From assembly GCA_907165275.2 (NCBI GenBank), contig OU015669.1:1572501-1636500 (forward strand): a DNA stretch of 64,000 nucleotides, written 5' to 3'. Below are positions 21,805 to 32,734 of the stretch, piece after piece. Each line of letters starts with the position of its first letter. Position 1 is the first letter of the stretch. A program made the position numbers and the translations under genes. The stretch comes from Zygaena filipendulae (Eukaryota > Arthropoda > Insecta > Lepidoptera > Zygaenidae). The notes under the pieces were generated by a model. The model searched no databases, was not told where the DNA came from, and saw only the letters and a program-made list of their open reading frames with translations.

Positions 21805-21892
21805 TTTAAAAAGAAATGTTCATAATAACGCGTGACTCACTGCACACAATTAATATGCACACGACCGGCCGACACCGTTGCGCCGAGAACAC

Positions 21893-22030
21893 AACTGACG
21901 TTATGACGTTACGAGCTCCCCTTCCTAAACTTTAATGCGCCTTATCCAAGTATATTTTCAGGCAAAATATAAGTGTGTATTATTATTTTTCTGTAATTTA
22001 ACTGACGGACTAAACAGAATTTTGAAAAAA
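21893..22030 (+). mobile_element. Right half of the MITE split by the LINE
   Basis: GACGTTATGACGTTACGAGC, then ACTTTAATGCGC and AACTGACGGACTAA, follow the 3' half of the TGACGTCA MITE in order. It completes the half at 17640-17778. Confidence 0.7.
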
Positions 22031-22435
22031 AAAAGTTAAATAACCTATTCTGATTTGCGGACACTGACCCGCTTGGTAAGGTTTGAAAAGCGACCAAAAG
22101 CTCGAGCTGAGCGAGCGCAGAGAGCGTGCCGCGGCAATGGACGGCGACGTGCCAAAGTCAGATTTATTTAGGTATGCATATTTGGGTGTGCATTTTAAAA
22201 ATATGAAAGTAAGAAAAAGACAAAGATTATTTGTCGCGTGGATAAATACCACGCGCGTATACATAATCGACTCCAGGCTTTTACGATCTTCTATCGGGTG
22301 TCCCCCCCCCCCCCCCAGATAAATGATAAAATTCATAGCTACGTCAATGTCCACCTCCATAAAAAAGTAGGCAAGCACCCAAAATACTAGGTTAGATTTC
22401 AACCTTCTACTTCCTTACTAGGCACTAGGCAGGTA

Positions 22436-22622
22436 TTATAAATCCGAAAGTGAGTTTGTTTGTTTGTTTCTTACGCTTTCACGCCTTAACGGCTGAACCG
22501 ATCACCATGAAATTATACATGCACATCGCCAGGGGGGCGGAGAAAAACATAGAGTACTTTTATGGAGAAATTCCCGCGGGAACGCCGAAATTAACGCGGG
22601 TGAAATCGCGGGGCACAGCTAG
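22436..22622 (+). mobile_element. Miniature Helitron-like element
   Basis: It begins near ATTATAAATCCGAAAGTGAG and ends with a CGCGG hairpin and GGCACAGCTAG then T. A run of about 16 Cs (22302-22317) lies just upstream of it. Confidence 0.65.
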
Positions 22623-22919
22623 TCAAATATAATAAAAAATTTGTTGGTATCATAAAAGTAAAGAACAAAACCTTGAACAACGAGAAGCGCCGCGCGTCTC
22701 CACATTCGTAGATATAAAGTGGGTACCTAACTAGCTTGACAACAACAATACATAATATTACATAATCTCAGTAATATAAAAAATATTGAAAGACTTTGTT
22801 TGTTCTATTGGATTTCTGGTTTAGCATATACACTATGCGACCTTCGAAAATCTTTTTATATTATTAGAAACAAAACTACTTAGCTTTGAATTTGAAAATA
22901 AAATTAAATACCTATTAAA

Positions 22920-23145
22920 TGGGCATGTTGACTAATTTTTTTTTTAGTCCGTCTTGTATAGATTATTAAAAAATATTGGACACGTATTTTTTCTTTTTTT
23001 ACGTAATCAAAAAATAACGGCGATACATTGAGTTGAAATTTCGCGTGACGTCACTATTCTGACAGTTTGTATGGCGGTTTCAGCGGTTAGTGACGTCACG
23101 ACCCCCTCACCCTCAACTTTAATGCGCTTTATCTCTGTTTCGGTT
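22920..23145 (+). mobile_element. TGACGTCA-bearing MITE, 3'-truncated
   Basis: Intact 5' terminus GGGCATGTTGACTA; TGACGTCA at 23046-23053 and 23091-23098. Homology stops after TTTATCTCTGT. Confidence 0.75.
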
Positions 23146-23664
23146 TAAAACACAATAAAATCCACTTAAAAAAAATATCTACAGGAAATCACGTATAACT
23201 GATAACAGAATCGTGATTTTCGATTATAGGTCTGTTCTATTTCAGGAAGTCCGTTCTGCCCTGGCTGTAGTAGTGACGTGTACCGAAGAGCTCATTCTGT
23301 GTGTGTCAACATCATTGCAATATGGTTCCCAGAGTTACGCACACTAAAACAATGTACCTACATGTGCACATGAACACAACCATAGCCAAACGGACTTCGT
23401 GAAATAGAACAACTATCCCGCCAAAAACTCTACATATTATGTACTTGTCAAAATAAGTCAATTAAGTTACTTACACCAAAGATAATTAATTAGCTGCGGC
23501 TCATTGTTCTCACATAATATCAATTAACACTAATTTTATATAATTTTCATTACTCATACTCGGAAAGTAGGTCTGAAGTTGCCTGAGAAGCGGGTTGAAA
23601 GTAACACTTTTCAGCCCTAGGGAGAATCGCTTTCAACTGACAGCTGGATACTGCAGAAACTCAA

Positions 23665-24016
23665 GATTTTTTTTATGTCATAGGGGGCATTACTGGCCAT
23701 TTAACTCCTAATGTCTCTGCATCTGTACGGTAGTTTATTGCTGGGTAGGTACGGCTCATTGTTCTCACATAATTAATTGCAAGTTGAGTTACCACTAATT
23801 ATATTATGGATATATCTATATTGTAACTTTAAACTGACATCGTGCTGCTGAAGAGTTTGTTGCGCAGCTTCTTCTCTTCAGCCATAGCACTAGGAAGCTG
23901 TGAAGGGTGGATATTTTATGGGTGCTGTCTACTGTAAACTGTAATTTTATTGACGTCAAAAAGAGCCACATTATGGGCCAAGTTTGAATAAAGGATTTGA
24001 CTTTGACTTTGACTTT
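23665..24016. mobile_element. SINE tail remnant and LINE 3' fragment ending at the gene E donor
   Basis: Positions 23665-23690 carry the SINE tail motif (TTTATGTCATAGGGGG). From about 23760 to 24016 a plus-strand LINE 3' end terminates in GACTTTGACTTTGACTTT, only nine bases from the splice donor of the gene E first exon. Confidence 0.7.
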
Positions 24017-24289
24017 AGTACTTACATCTTCCTTCAATATAGATACAACCTCTAGGATATAAATCGGCGGTGAATGGACAGCCTACTACGGCTGCCTATG
24101 TAACAGACAAAAATAACTAACTTCATGGTTACAATTAGGTATGTATGGATTTCGACCGGACTTCAACACTGGACACAAACTCTACAACTGTAGATAAACG
24201 TCTTGATTTATCACTATATAAAGACTTCAATGTGTTGTTTATTTCTGATAATGATATAATTAGCCCATTAATATATTAGATATTAATAA

Positions 24290-24535
24290 CTGTTCCCTGC
24301 GGTTTTAGCCACGTTAATTTTGGAGTTCCCGCGTGAGTTCCGGGGTACAAAGTAGGTACCCTATATCCTTTTCTGTATCCAAAATTTCATGAGATTTCAC
24401 TCGCGTTTATTCTGGAGTTTCCTCAGGAATTCCGGAATGCAAATACAAAGTACCCTATGTACCTACTTTCCTTAACATCGTGTATGCAAAATTTCATGAT
24501 GATCGGTTTCGATCGATGACCGTCAAGGCGTGAAA
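24290..24535 (-). mobile_element. Diverged Helitron-like fragments
   Basis: Two overlapping minus-strand fragments share GGAGTTCCCGCG-type and AAAATTTCATGATGATCGGT motifs. No gene is seen between here and gene F; a short open frame at 24680-25003 (minus) has no recognisable feature. Confidence 0.5.
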
Positions 24536-25363
24536 GCGTTACAAATAAACTCATGATTCGCATTTATACAATGTGTCATTATATTGTTGTAGCTAAAACT
24601 AGAGTAATAAAGTTAAACTACTGGCAATACCGTTTACATAATATTTTTGATGCTAATATAGTATCAAAGAATAGAGATTTTATAAAGAAACGACACTCCG
24701 CCTCCCACCAATTTCATGCCTCCTCACACCCCGCGAAAGTTTGTTTGTTTGTTTGTATACTAAGTTTTTACAAATTGCTAAAATTAAAATAAGTAGGTAA
24801 TTTATGCTCAAAGGCGGACTTATCCCGCGAGGGGATTTCTTCGAATCAACCTTTGAAAAATCCAAAGGATTTGAGGTAAACATTGGCGGGAGAAGAGATA
24901 TAGAAGAGATATAGATAGAAGGTTGATGATTAAGCGTAAAAATAAAAAATAATGGTTCGATAGACTCAAAAGTTTCTTGGAAATTCCTAGGAGCGTTTAA
25001 CACAATATTTACAATCTACATGTGACAATTATTCACTGACAGATGACAGTTAATGTCATCTCGTTGTCAACCTAACGACACGCACTCAGATCAAAACGTG
25101 TACACGTGTACAAGCCGGCTGTCATTACTTGTGGGAAAGTACTGGAATCAGTTCATTTGTATGGTGTGTCACCGGGCTGGTAGTATAGTATGATATTATC
25201 TGTGGTAAGAACCGTGGAAGGAAACAGTGATATTAGGAAAAATTAAAAATTACAAAAAAAATTCACAAGTTAAATTCTTAGTAGGTATCTATTTATTTAA
25301 TACTAACACTTCCTTTTTTTTAAACGCAACAAAAGTCGAAAGGAGACAAAAACAATTGGATCG

Positions 25364-27532
25364 TTAAGGATTCTGTGGGCACATCGAGGGATGCACACAT
25401 TTGCCTGACGCCTCATCCCTGACCGTGGGCGCGTCGCAGTAGCAGGCGGTGAAGTCGCAAACCTCGCCCATACTCATGTCTATAACAGGGTGTTGGTTCT
25501 TGCAAGTGGCTTCAGGCATCACGTAATCGCAGCCGGTTGTGTACGAGTGGGTGCCTTCCTCGCATTCGCTCTGACCTGAGAATAGAAAATAATAAAATAA
25601 TTTTCGGGAAATATTTATAGAAAACAAGTTTATAAACCAACCAAGTTATAACTTTATATCAGCAAACCAAATTATTATCTACAGAACTTGCCACCTATTT
25701 AGATCTCAATTCTTTCGGAGAAGTCAATAACATATGCATATGCTTAATACTGAACTTGGCTTCCACTTTCACATTTGGACGCAGATAAGCAATAACATGT
25801 TAACCCACAAAATTAAGTTATTGATTCAGAACGATTTAGTTAGGGAACGTTTTTTAATTATGTGTTTGCCTTATTACACTGCTTAAATATGTAACTAAAT
25901 ATTGAACATAAAAAATGTTGATACAAAATAGCGCTATACTTTTAAAACACGATTTACTCAAAATTTCTCCAATGTGGGTTAACCCACTATTGCTTATCTA
26001 TGTCCATTTATGTTTTTGATGAGATATATCATTACTTTTTGTACAGAAATTACTAGCGCAGTTTCTTTCGGTCCGCCACCGCGGTGAAACCGCGGGGCAT
26101 AGCTAATCAATAACTTTCAGTTTTCAGATTTTTTTCTTTGTAAATATTCGCTATGTGCACGATGACGGCGCCCTTAGTGACTTGAGAACTGGCAAATTAT
26201 GGCAACTGAATGGTTCCGTTGGCGTTGGCGGTAATTTCGGAGTTCCTGCGGGAATTCCAGGATAAACTACAAATATAGGTACACTACTATTGGTAAAAGC
26301 CGCATGAAAATCCGTTCAATATAGTTTTTGAGTTTATCACGGACAGACAGCGCAATTGACTTCATTTTATACTATATAAAGAATATTTTAATATAAATTT
26401 TTAATCTATACTAATATTATATATAAAGCTGAAGAGTTTGTTTGCTTGAACGCACTAATCTCAAGAAATACTGGTCCAATTTGAAAAATTCTTTCAGTGT
26501 TAGATAGCTCATTCATCACGCTACGACCAATAGGATATTTTAATATAAATTTTTAATCTATACTAATATTATATATAAATCTGAAGAGTTTGTTTGTTTG
26601 CTTGAACGCACTAATCTCAAGAAATACTGGTCCAATTTGAAAAATTCTTTCAGTGTTATATAGCTCATTCATCACGCTACGACCAATAGGAGCGGAGCAA
26701 TAATGAAAAATGATGCAAATAACAGAAAAAAAAAATATTTTTGAGGATTTCCGTTGCGTACGCTGCGTAAACGGTTAAAATTTCGCAAAAATCATGTAGG
26801 TAGGTATGACAGAATTGTTCCCCTTTAAAAGTTGTAAAAAAAAGTCCGCGACAGCCTAACAGAAGACAGAAGATAGACGGACTAAAAAAAAAATATTAGT
26901 CAACATGCCCATTCTCATCTCATAATATTGTGTCGGTAGTTCAATCTAAAAATAAATGACAGAACCGCCATTGTACGTTTTTTTTTCTTTTTATGGGCTT
27001 TCGCATATAATGCATTTAGCCAGTTTCAAGTAAAATAAATTAGATAAATGTATAATATCTATTAGCAGTATTAGCGTTTAGCATCATTATAAAACTTGCA
27101 ATTGCAAGGCATTGTGGGAAGATAGGTACCGAAGAAATCAGCTTGAAATGTCATATATCTTCTTGAGCACATACATAGTTTATTGGTCCCCACATAAAAT
27201 ACAAAATAAGAGACGGAAAAAATACAAACTTAAGAACCGTCACTGTAAAAATTACCGTCCAATACATCACAATAAATCACAAATAAATCCCATTTTAACA
27301 ATATTTTTTTATCGACACGAAAATAAATGAACCGCCATCTTTGGTTCCCGCCAAAAACTGCTCTGTACCTACCTGATAAATGTCAGTTAAGTTACACCCT
27401 ATGCAATAATATTGTAATAATACCTAAGTACTTACATCTTCCTTCAACATAGATGCAACCTCTAGGATATAAATCGGCGGCGAATGTACAGCCGACTGCG
27501 GCTATGTAACAGACAACAATAACTAACTTCAT
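25364..27532 (-). CDS. TIL-like secreted protease inhibitor F
   Basis: Exon 1 is 27436-27532 and exon 2 is 25364-25575; the product is 102 residues. The signal peptide covers about residues 1-18, the mature start is near ADLYPRGCIYVEGR, and the intron splits Cys33. Cysteines fall at 26, 33, 37, 48, 57, 72, 77, 79, 92 and 98. Spacing C77-x-C79-x12-C92-x5-C98 is TIL-like. The residue before the CxC pair is Ala76, the expected P1 by analogy with silkworm SPI39-type inhibitors (recalled, not checked). A TATATATAG box is at 27623-27630 and an AATAAA signal near 25292-25297. The intron carries a GGAC-terminus MITE and a tandem duplication. It is the functional sister of pseudogene E. Confidence 0.82.
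25777..26005. mobile_element. MITE with GGAC termini and ATTT duplication, copy 2
   Basis: GGACGCAGATAAGCAATAAC at the left end, its diverged complement at the right, flanked by ATTT (25773-25776 and 26006-26009). It lies in the gene F intron. Confidence 0.85.
26383..26690 (+). repeat. Direct tandem duplication of about 154 bp
   Basis: Units 26383-26534 and 26535-26690 are almost identical; the second has one extra TTTG step and one or two substitutions. Each starts ATATTTTAATATAAA and ends ACGACCAATAG. The high identity implies a recent event. Confidence 0.85.
26870..26912 (-). mobile_element. Terminal fragment of the TGACGTCA MITE
   Basis: Only GACGGACTAAAAA and TTAGTCAACATGCCCATT remain, the 5' terminus in minus orientation. 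Confidence 0.6.
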
Positions 27533-27679
27533 GGTTACAATATTGTATAGATTTCGATCGGACTTCAACACTGGACACGAACACAAACTCTACGAATGCA
27601 GATTGACGTCTTGAATCATCACTATATATAGGCTTCAATGTGTTAATTCCGATAAGTATGTATAATTAACTCATCAATA

Positions 27680-27991
27680 TAATATTATCTATATAATAAA
27701 AATGATTCGCCAAATGTGTTGGTAAGCGCATAACTTACAAACGACTGCACCAAATTGGAAAATTGTTTTTTTTTGTGTTCGTTATTGTCAGGACAAGGTT
27801 TATATAAAAGAAGTTTGGAGTTCCTGCGGGAATTCCGAAACTCACGCGGGTGAATCTCCGAAACGGTTGGACCGATATCGACGGGACTTTCACTGCTAAT
27901 TAGCTGTTGTTATAAGGAGTACATTAGACTGCATTGGAGTTCCAGCGGGAATCCCGAAACTCACGCGGGTGAAACCGCGGGGCACAGCTAG
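27680..27991 (+). mobile_element. Helitron-like copy with internal duplication
   Basis: Two GGAGTTCC-GCGGGAAT segments and two CTCACGCGGGTGAA arms occur before the final hairpin and GGCACAGCTAG then T, as if one 3' end had been copied into another. It lies just upstream of gene F. Confidence 0.6.
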
Positions 27992-28526
27992 TGTAGAAAT
28001 AAAATAAAATAATCGTGACTATAATCTAACAAGATTTTTATATACCTAATACCAATGTAGATAGAGATAACTCTTTTTTGTACACCAAACTAAAAAAAAG
28101 TGCTTACAAATTTTCTTAAATTTAACTTAAAGGTGTCTAAAAGGCGCTTATCGCTCTCCCAGGCAACCTTATATAATCTAATATACCTAAATTTTTTATG
28201 TATATTTGGTATGTCTGAGAATAGGTTGTAGGCTATTTTTTATACCCCTAGCTGAAAAGGGTAGTTACGTTCAATTTTGTTTTATTTTTTTTAAATTTAT
28301 ACTTTGGTGTTCCTGCGGGAATTATTCCGAAACTCACACCTCCTTTTTGAAGTCGGTTAAAAAGGACATAGTGTACTTTAACATTGCAATTCCCTCGGGA
28401 ACTCCCAAACCGGCAAACAGCTAAGTACCTACCTATCTATAGTAGATGATGTTTGTTTAGTCTTAAAATAATCGAATGTTTGTCAGCAAGCTTGTTTTTA
28501 TTTCCAACTATTGATAAATATTATTT

Positions 28527-28763
28527 GGACATCGATAAGCAATAGTGTGTTAACCCACATTGGAGAAATTTTGAGTAAATCGTGTTTTAAAAGTAGGAGC
28601 GCCATTTTGTATCAACATTTTTTATGTTCAATATTTAGTTACATATTTAAGCAATGTAATAAGGTAAGCACATAATTAAAAAAACGTTCCCTAACTCTCA
28701 ATAAATCGTTCTGAATCGATAACTTAATTTTGTGGGTTAACATGTTATTGCTTATCTGCGTCC
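28527..28763. mobile_element. MITE with GGAC termini and ATTT duplication, copy 3
   Basis: GGACATCGATAAGCAATAGT at the left, complement of GGACGCAGATAAGCAATAAC at the right; ATTT flanks at 28523-28526 and 28764-28767. It closely matches copy 1 internally. Confidence 0.85.
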
Positions 28764-28767
28764 ATTT

Positions 28768-29825
28768 AGGTTTTGTCGTCGTTTGCTCTCAAGCAATATC
28801 ACTGCCGTTTGTTAGGTACCTGTTTTATCTAAATTCTTTCCGAGCTCAAAGTTCGTAGACTCAAAGCCGGTATTCGACCATTGCCGGCAGCCAATAATCG
28901 CTATAATGTGTGCGAGACTTCGCTGTCCGTCCGTCTGTACGTCTGTAACCAGGCTCTATCTCACGAACCGTGATAGTTAGACAGTTGAAATTTTCACAGA
29001 GGATGTATTTTTGTTGCCGCTATAACAACAAAATACTAAAAAACAAATATTTAAGAGGAAAAGAATATTTACAGAATAAAATAAGGCTCCCATATAACAA
29101 ACGTGATTTTTTGCTCGTTTTTGCTCGATATTAATAACGGCAACAAGTAGACGCTTGAAATATTCACAGAATTTAGTTATATTCTTCACTTTAAAAATAA
29201 ATAACTAAATTAAAATACAACAAATATTTAAGGAGGACTCCCATGCATACATGATTTTTTGCCGTTTTTACAGATAATGGTGCGGAAACCTTCGTGCGCG
29301 AGTCCGACTGGCACTTGATCGGTTTTTTTTTTATTATAGACAAGTGACCACAACAAATTTTAAGCTAAAACTACTCAAAGTTACTCAATGTAAACGATGA
29401 GTCGTAGAATACTAATCAAATGTTATTCACATAATATGTACTTACTTAATATTTCTTTTTCTATGCCCTTTACAATGTGTATAGTATGCAAAATTCTATG
29501 CAGTTTCACCCACGTCTATTTCGGAACTCCGCTATGTCCTTTTGTGTACCCTTGACGACGTTTTTGCAAAATTTCATGATGATCGGTGGAGCCGTTAGGA
29601 CGCCAACGCGTAACGAACAAACAAACAAAAAAGGCCGCCCTACACTGAAAAGTGAATAAACAAAATACCGATTTAATCCAAAAGAAAAAATACACCTACA
29701 TTACCTTACCTTATTATTGGTTTGTGCTACCACTGATCGGTTTGAATTCGGTGATAAGCCGCTTGTGTCTGCCCACTTGGGTTGTTGTCAGGACGAGCTC
29801 GTGGCGGGAGTTGACTTAGCGCTTA
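28768..29825. other. Gene-free stretch with weak repeat relics
   Basis: No gene is recognised. Positions 28900-29320 contain two related passages (AGTTGAAATTTTCACAGA / CGCTTGAAATATTCACAGAA with TTTAAGAGGA / TTTAAGGAGG), a probable repeat pair. Positions 29470-29630 show a diverged minus-strand Helitron-like fragment. Confidence 0.45.
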
Positions 29826-29827
29826 TA

Positions 29828-30117
29828 CACCTTGCAATTTCAAGACACCAATTTAGTGCTCTAAATCGGATACAATTTAGGGTCGGTGAGTGAGAGAGAG
29901 AGAGCGAGTAATCACACTACACTAAATTGTACTCTATCGATTGCTGTAGAGTATATTTTAATGTAGTGTGATCACTCGCTCTCTCATTGGAACCTAGAGT
30001 AGTCGATTTAGGGTACAATTTAGTGTAGTGTGATTACTCGCTCTCTCTCACTCACTCACGGACCCTAAATTGTATCCGATTTAGGGCCCTAAATTGGTGC
30101 TCTGAAATTGCAAAGTG
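29828..30117. mobile_element. Foldback element with about 100-bp arms containing GA repeats
   Basis: The arms start CACCTTGCAATTTCA and CACTTTGCAATTTCA. They stay complementary through the CTAAATCGGATACAATTTAG stretch and a GAGAGAGAGCGAGTAATCAC segment. TA flanks both ends. No ORF. Confidence 0.75.
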
Positions 30118-30534
30118 TAATATGCGCATTAGCCCATCTACCCACTCCCAATTTGGCTTGTCACTGACTTCAAACCGGTCAAAATATTGTCTTTCGTGCC
30201 CGTAGATACTTCACATCAAAACAATACATTTACGACGTGTCTTATGGCATAAAGAATATTATATCCGGAGCGTTTGGGATTTTGCTTTTTGAGACACGCG
30301 TTATAGGCAAGGAATGTTGTTGGTCATAGTAGTTTAGTTACGTACGTCCTGTTAGTTTTTGTAAGGTTATGCTTGTGATGGATACCTATTTGAAGTCTGT
30401 GACCCTAATCACAATTTTTAATTTATCTATTCGACATGAATTAATAAAAATATTTATATATTTTATTCGACCTTTGATTTTTATAGTTAAATATTAAAGT
30501 ATAATTTTAACTTAATAAAAACGATTTTATAATA

Positions 30535-30732
30535 GACAAGTTGTGCTCCGCGGTTTCACCCGCGTTAATTTCAGAGTTCCCGCGGGAATTCCGGGATAAA
30601 AAGTACCCTATGTATTAATCTGATGTTTAAGCTATGTTATTGTTAAGTTTCATTTAAATCCATTCAGTAGTTTTTGCGTGAAAGATTAACAAACATCCAT
30701 CCATCCATACATACATACAAACTTTCGCGTAG
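30535..30732 (-). mobile_element. Helitron-like element
   Basis: Hairpin TCCGCGGTTTCACCCGCG is at the minus-strand 3' end. The interior matches 6292-6510, including CATC repeats. The 5' end is shortened after CTTTCGCGTAGGATAATTA. Confidence 0.65.
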
Positions 30733-31109
30733 GATAATTATGTACATCTAAAAACAAATGACTGCAGCAGATACTCACAAATTTTATTTATATTAGTTTT
30801 TAGATGTGACTTTCTGTCAGCCATTAGGTACATAGATATTTTGCAGCCAGTTTTTAAAAAGTGTCACACAGTAGGTACTTTAATGCCTGATGAATGTCAT
30901 ATAGCAATAATTTCTTGCGATTCAGTCTTCCGGCAGTGGTTGCCAGGCGTCCAGCTATAGTTATACACGTTCGGTTTTTTACAATAATTGCTATCAACCA
31001 AATAACAAAAGATAGTACCATGGTGGAGTGGTTAGTGAATCAGTGCAATTTCCTTAGCGCAAACATCCATTCAACCTTCAGCGTTGAAACCTCGGCAAGC
31101 GACACTGGG

Positions 31110-31305
31110 ACTTTTTTTTTATGTCATAGGGGGCAAACGGGCAAGTGGTACACCTGATGGTAAGTGATTACCGCCGCCCATAGACATCTGCAACACCAGA
31201 AGGCATGCAGGTGCGTTGCCGACCTGGAACGGGGATGGGAACTGGCTTTCAAGTGGGGCTGCCGGAAAACACCGTCAGGTGCTTGGCGACAGATTTGCAA
31301 CCTAT
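31110..31305 (-). mobile_element. tRNA-derived SINE, head-truncated
   Basis: The tail TATGTCATAGGGGGCAAACG preceded by a T run (poly-A on the minus strand) and the body to GGCGACAGATTTGCAACC match 63006-63350. Confidence 0.8.
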
Positions 31306-31871
31306 CCTTTTTTTTATTATAAATTCATACCATTCTTAGACTCGATACGAGAACCATCAGAATTATTATCTACTCTTATTATTTAAATTGTCATAACGAA
31401 ATAGACTGTTAGCAGATCATAAGATCTGCTTCAGCTTAGTGTGAGATCATATTATTATTGTTATTATATTTCTGTTATTTCCATATATCCCACATGTTTT
31501 TGCGTTATATAGATCCTACGAAAATGCCTATTCACCTTTGCCTCTCCACTCGGCACAATGTTAATTAAATTCGAACGAACTCAGCTGGCACGTACCGCGT
31601 AATAATCTGTTACGTTGCAAATTAAATGTGTTACCTACGAGCTGATAAAGTTGGAATTGTTATTGGAGTAATTTTATTGTTTCGAATCACTTGTGTGATT
31701 AAAGATGTACCTTACTTATATTATACATGTCACAAAGAAATTAGAATTCCGGTAATTAAACGAATGATCTAACAAGTAACTGTGCCATGTTTTTGTTGAT
31801 TGTCCATCGATATAATATTCGCCTCATACTCGTGAAGAATATTGGACACTAAAAAAACTGGGTGTAAATAA

Positions 31872-32340
31872 AGGCTGGTTTACACAGTGCGAGCTAGCGA
31901 GTCAGCCTGCCGAGTAGCTGCACTGCAGTAACTCTCACTGTTTGGACGTCACTTACGAGTAACTCGCACGTGCGAGTTGAACAGTAGCTCGCATCCGAGT
32001 TACTTCAACATTTTTTGTTTTCACTCGCATGCTCGCCAGCCAGAAACTTTTACATGACAGCAGCTCGGCCGTCGCTCGCATCGTTTAGACGCGTTCGGCA
32101 GTAACTCAGCAGTGCGAGCGGAACAGTCGTAGTGAGCGGAATCATATTGTTTTCATAGAGCGTATCACCGTTTTTTTATAACACGTTCACTCGACATCGC
32201 GGCAACTCGCAAGGCTGTACAGCAGCTACTAGTGTCGTGTAGAAAGCAAAGGCGAGCGGAGCTACAGCTAGCGTACGAGTAGACAAGCCGAGCAGCTGCC
32301 TACTGTCTGGTCAGCAGCTCGCATCGTCTAAACCAGCCCT
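31872..32340. mobile_element. Inverted-repeat element, AGGGCTGGTTTA termini
   Basis: Left AGGCTGGTTTACACAGTGCG and right complement AGGGCTGGTTTAGACGATGC are inverted, with TAA/TAG flanks. The interior is rich in GCGAGC/AGCTCG-like motifs on both strands. No ORF. Confidence 0.65.
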
Positions 32341-32384
32341 TAGTGTCAAATATTTAAACGAAGGATGCTTACAAGTTACTTGTG

Positions 32385-32644
32385 GACACAACGGATGAAA
32401 CCGTGGGGCACAGCTAGTCTTTATATAAAAATGAATTGCTGTTCGTTTGTCTCGCTAAAACTATAGAATGAAGTTTTTAGTATTTGTGGAAGTTCAGGAA
32501 GGTTGGAGAAGTAAATTAGGCTACTTTGGGGTGAAACGCGATTCATTTGTCATTTTCATTTCTCAGGGGTGCAGAGAAGGACATAGGGTATTTTTAGCAG
32601 AAACTCCGAAAGTGACGCGAGTGAAACCGCAGTGAACAGCTAGT
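32385..32644 (+). mobile_element. Helitron-like fragments
   Basis: One 3' end is at about 32415 (GGGGCACAGCTAG then T) and another at about 32643 (GAACAGCTAG then T), the second directly downstream of gene G exon 2. Confidence 0.6.
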
Positions 32645-32734
32645 CAAAAATAAGAACATTATCAATAAAATGTTTTTTTTTTATTTATTTATTTTGAATG
32701 GTACATTTATGCAGCTCCCGTGCATTTTATAAGC

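Larger units (their letters stand above)
17785..21890 (-). mobile_element. Full-length non-LTR retrotransposon (CR1/L2-like)
   Basis: About 4.1 kb with two intact overlapping ORFs on the minus strand and a short 3' UTR ending in an AATAAAG motif and an ATT trinucleotide tail (17785-17812). Endonuclease and RT motifs are complete. There is no RNase H and no CCHC knuckle, pointing to the CR1/L2/jockey side of LINEs; the clade is not certain. It interrupts a MITE, and no clear target-site duplication was found. It has the same orientation as the host intron. Confidence 0.85.
17300..24126 (-). pseudogene. TIL-like inhibitor E, frameshifted in exon 1
   Basis: Exon 2 (17300-17511) is fully open and nearly identical to that of gene F, with four or five residue differences. 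Exon 1 (24026-24126) is 101 bases instead of 97. Compared with F it has four extra bases (TGCC on the plus strand near 24092), which shift the frame inside the signal peptide and lead to an early stop. Both splice sites and a TATATAG box (around 24214) are preserved. No alternative in-frame ATG is visible upstream. The 6.5-kb intron holds an intact non-LTR retrotransposon and several other repeats. It could instead be an assembly error or a segregating allele. Confidence 0.75.

Noticed and set aside
24680..25003. 107-codon minus-strand frame as an extra exon near gene F
   Set aside because: It has no cysteine pattern or signal peptide and does not resemble any cluster exon.
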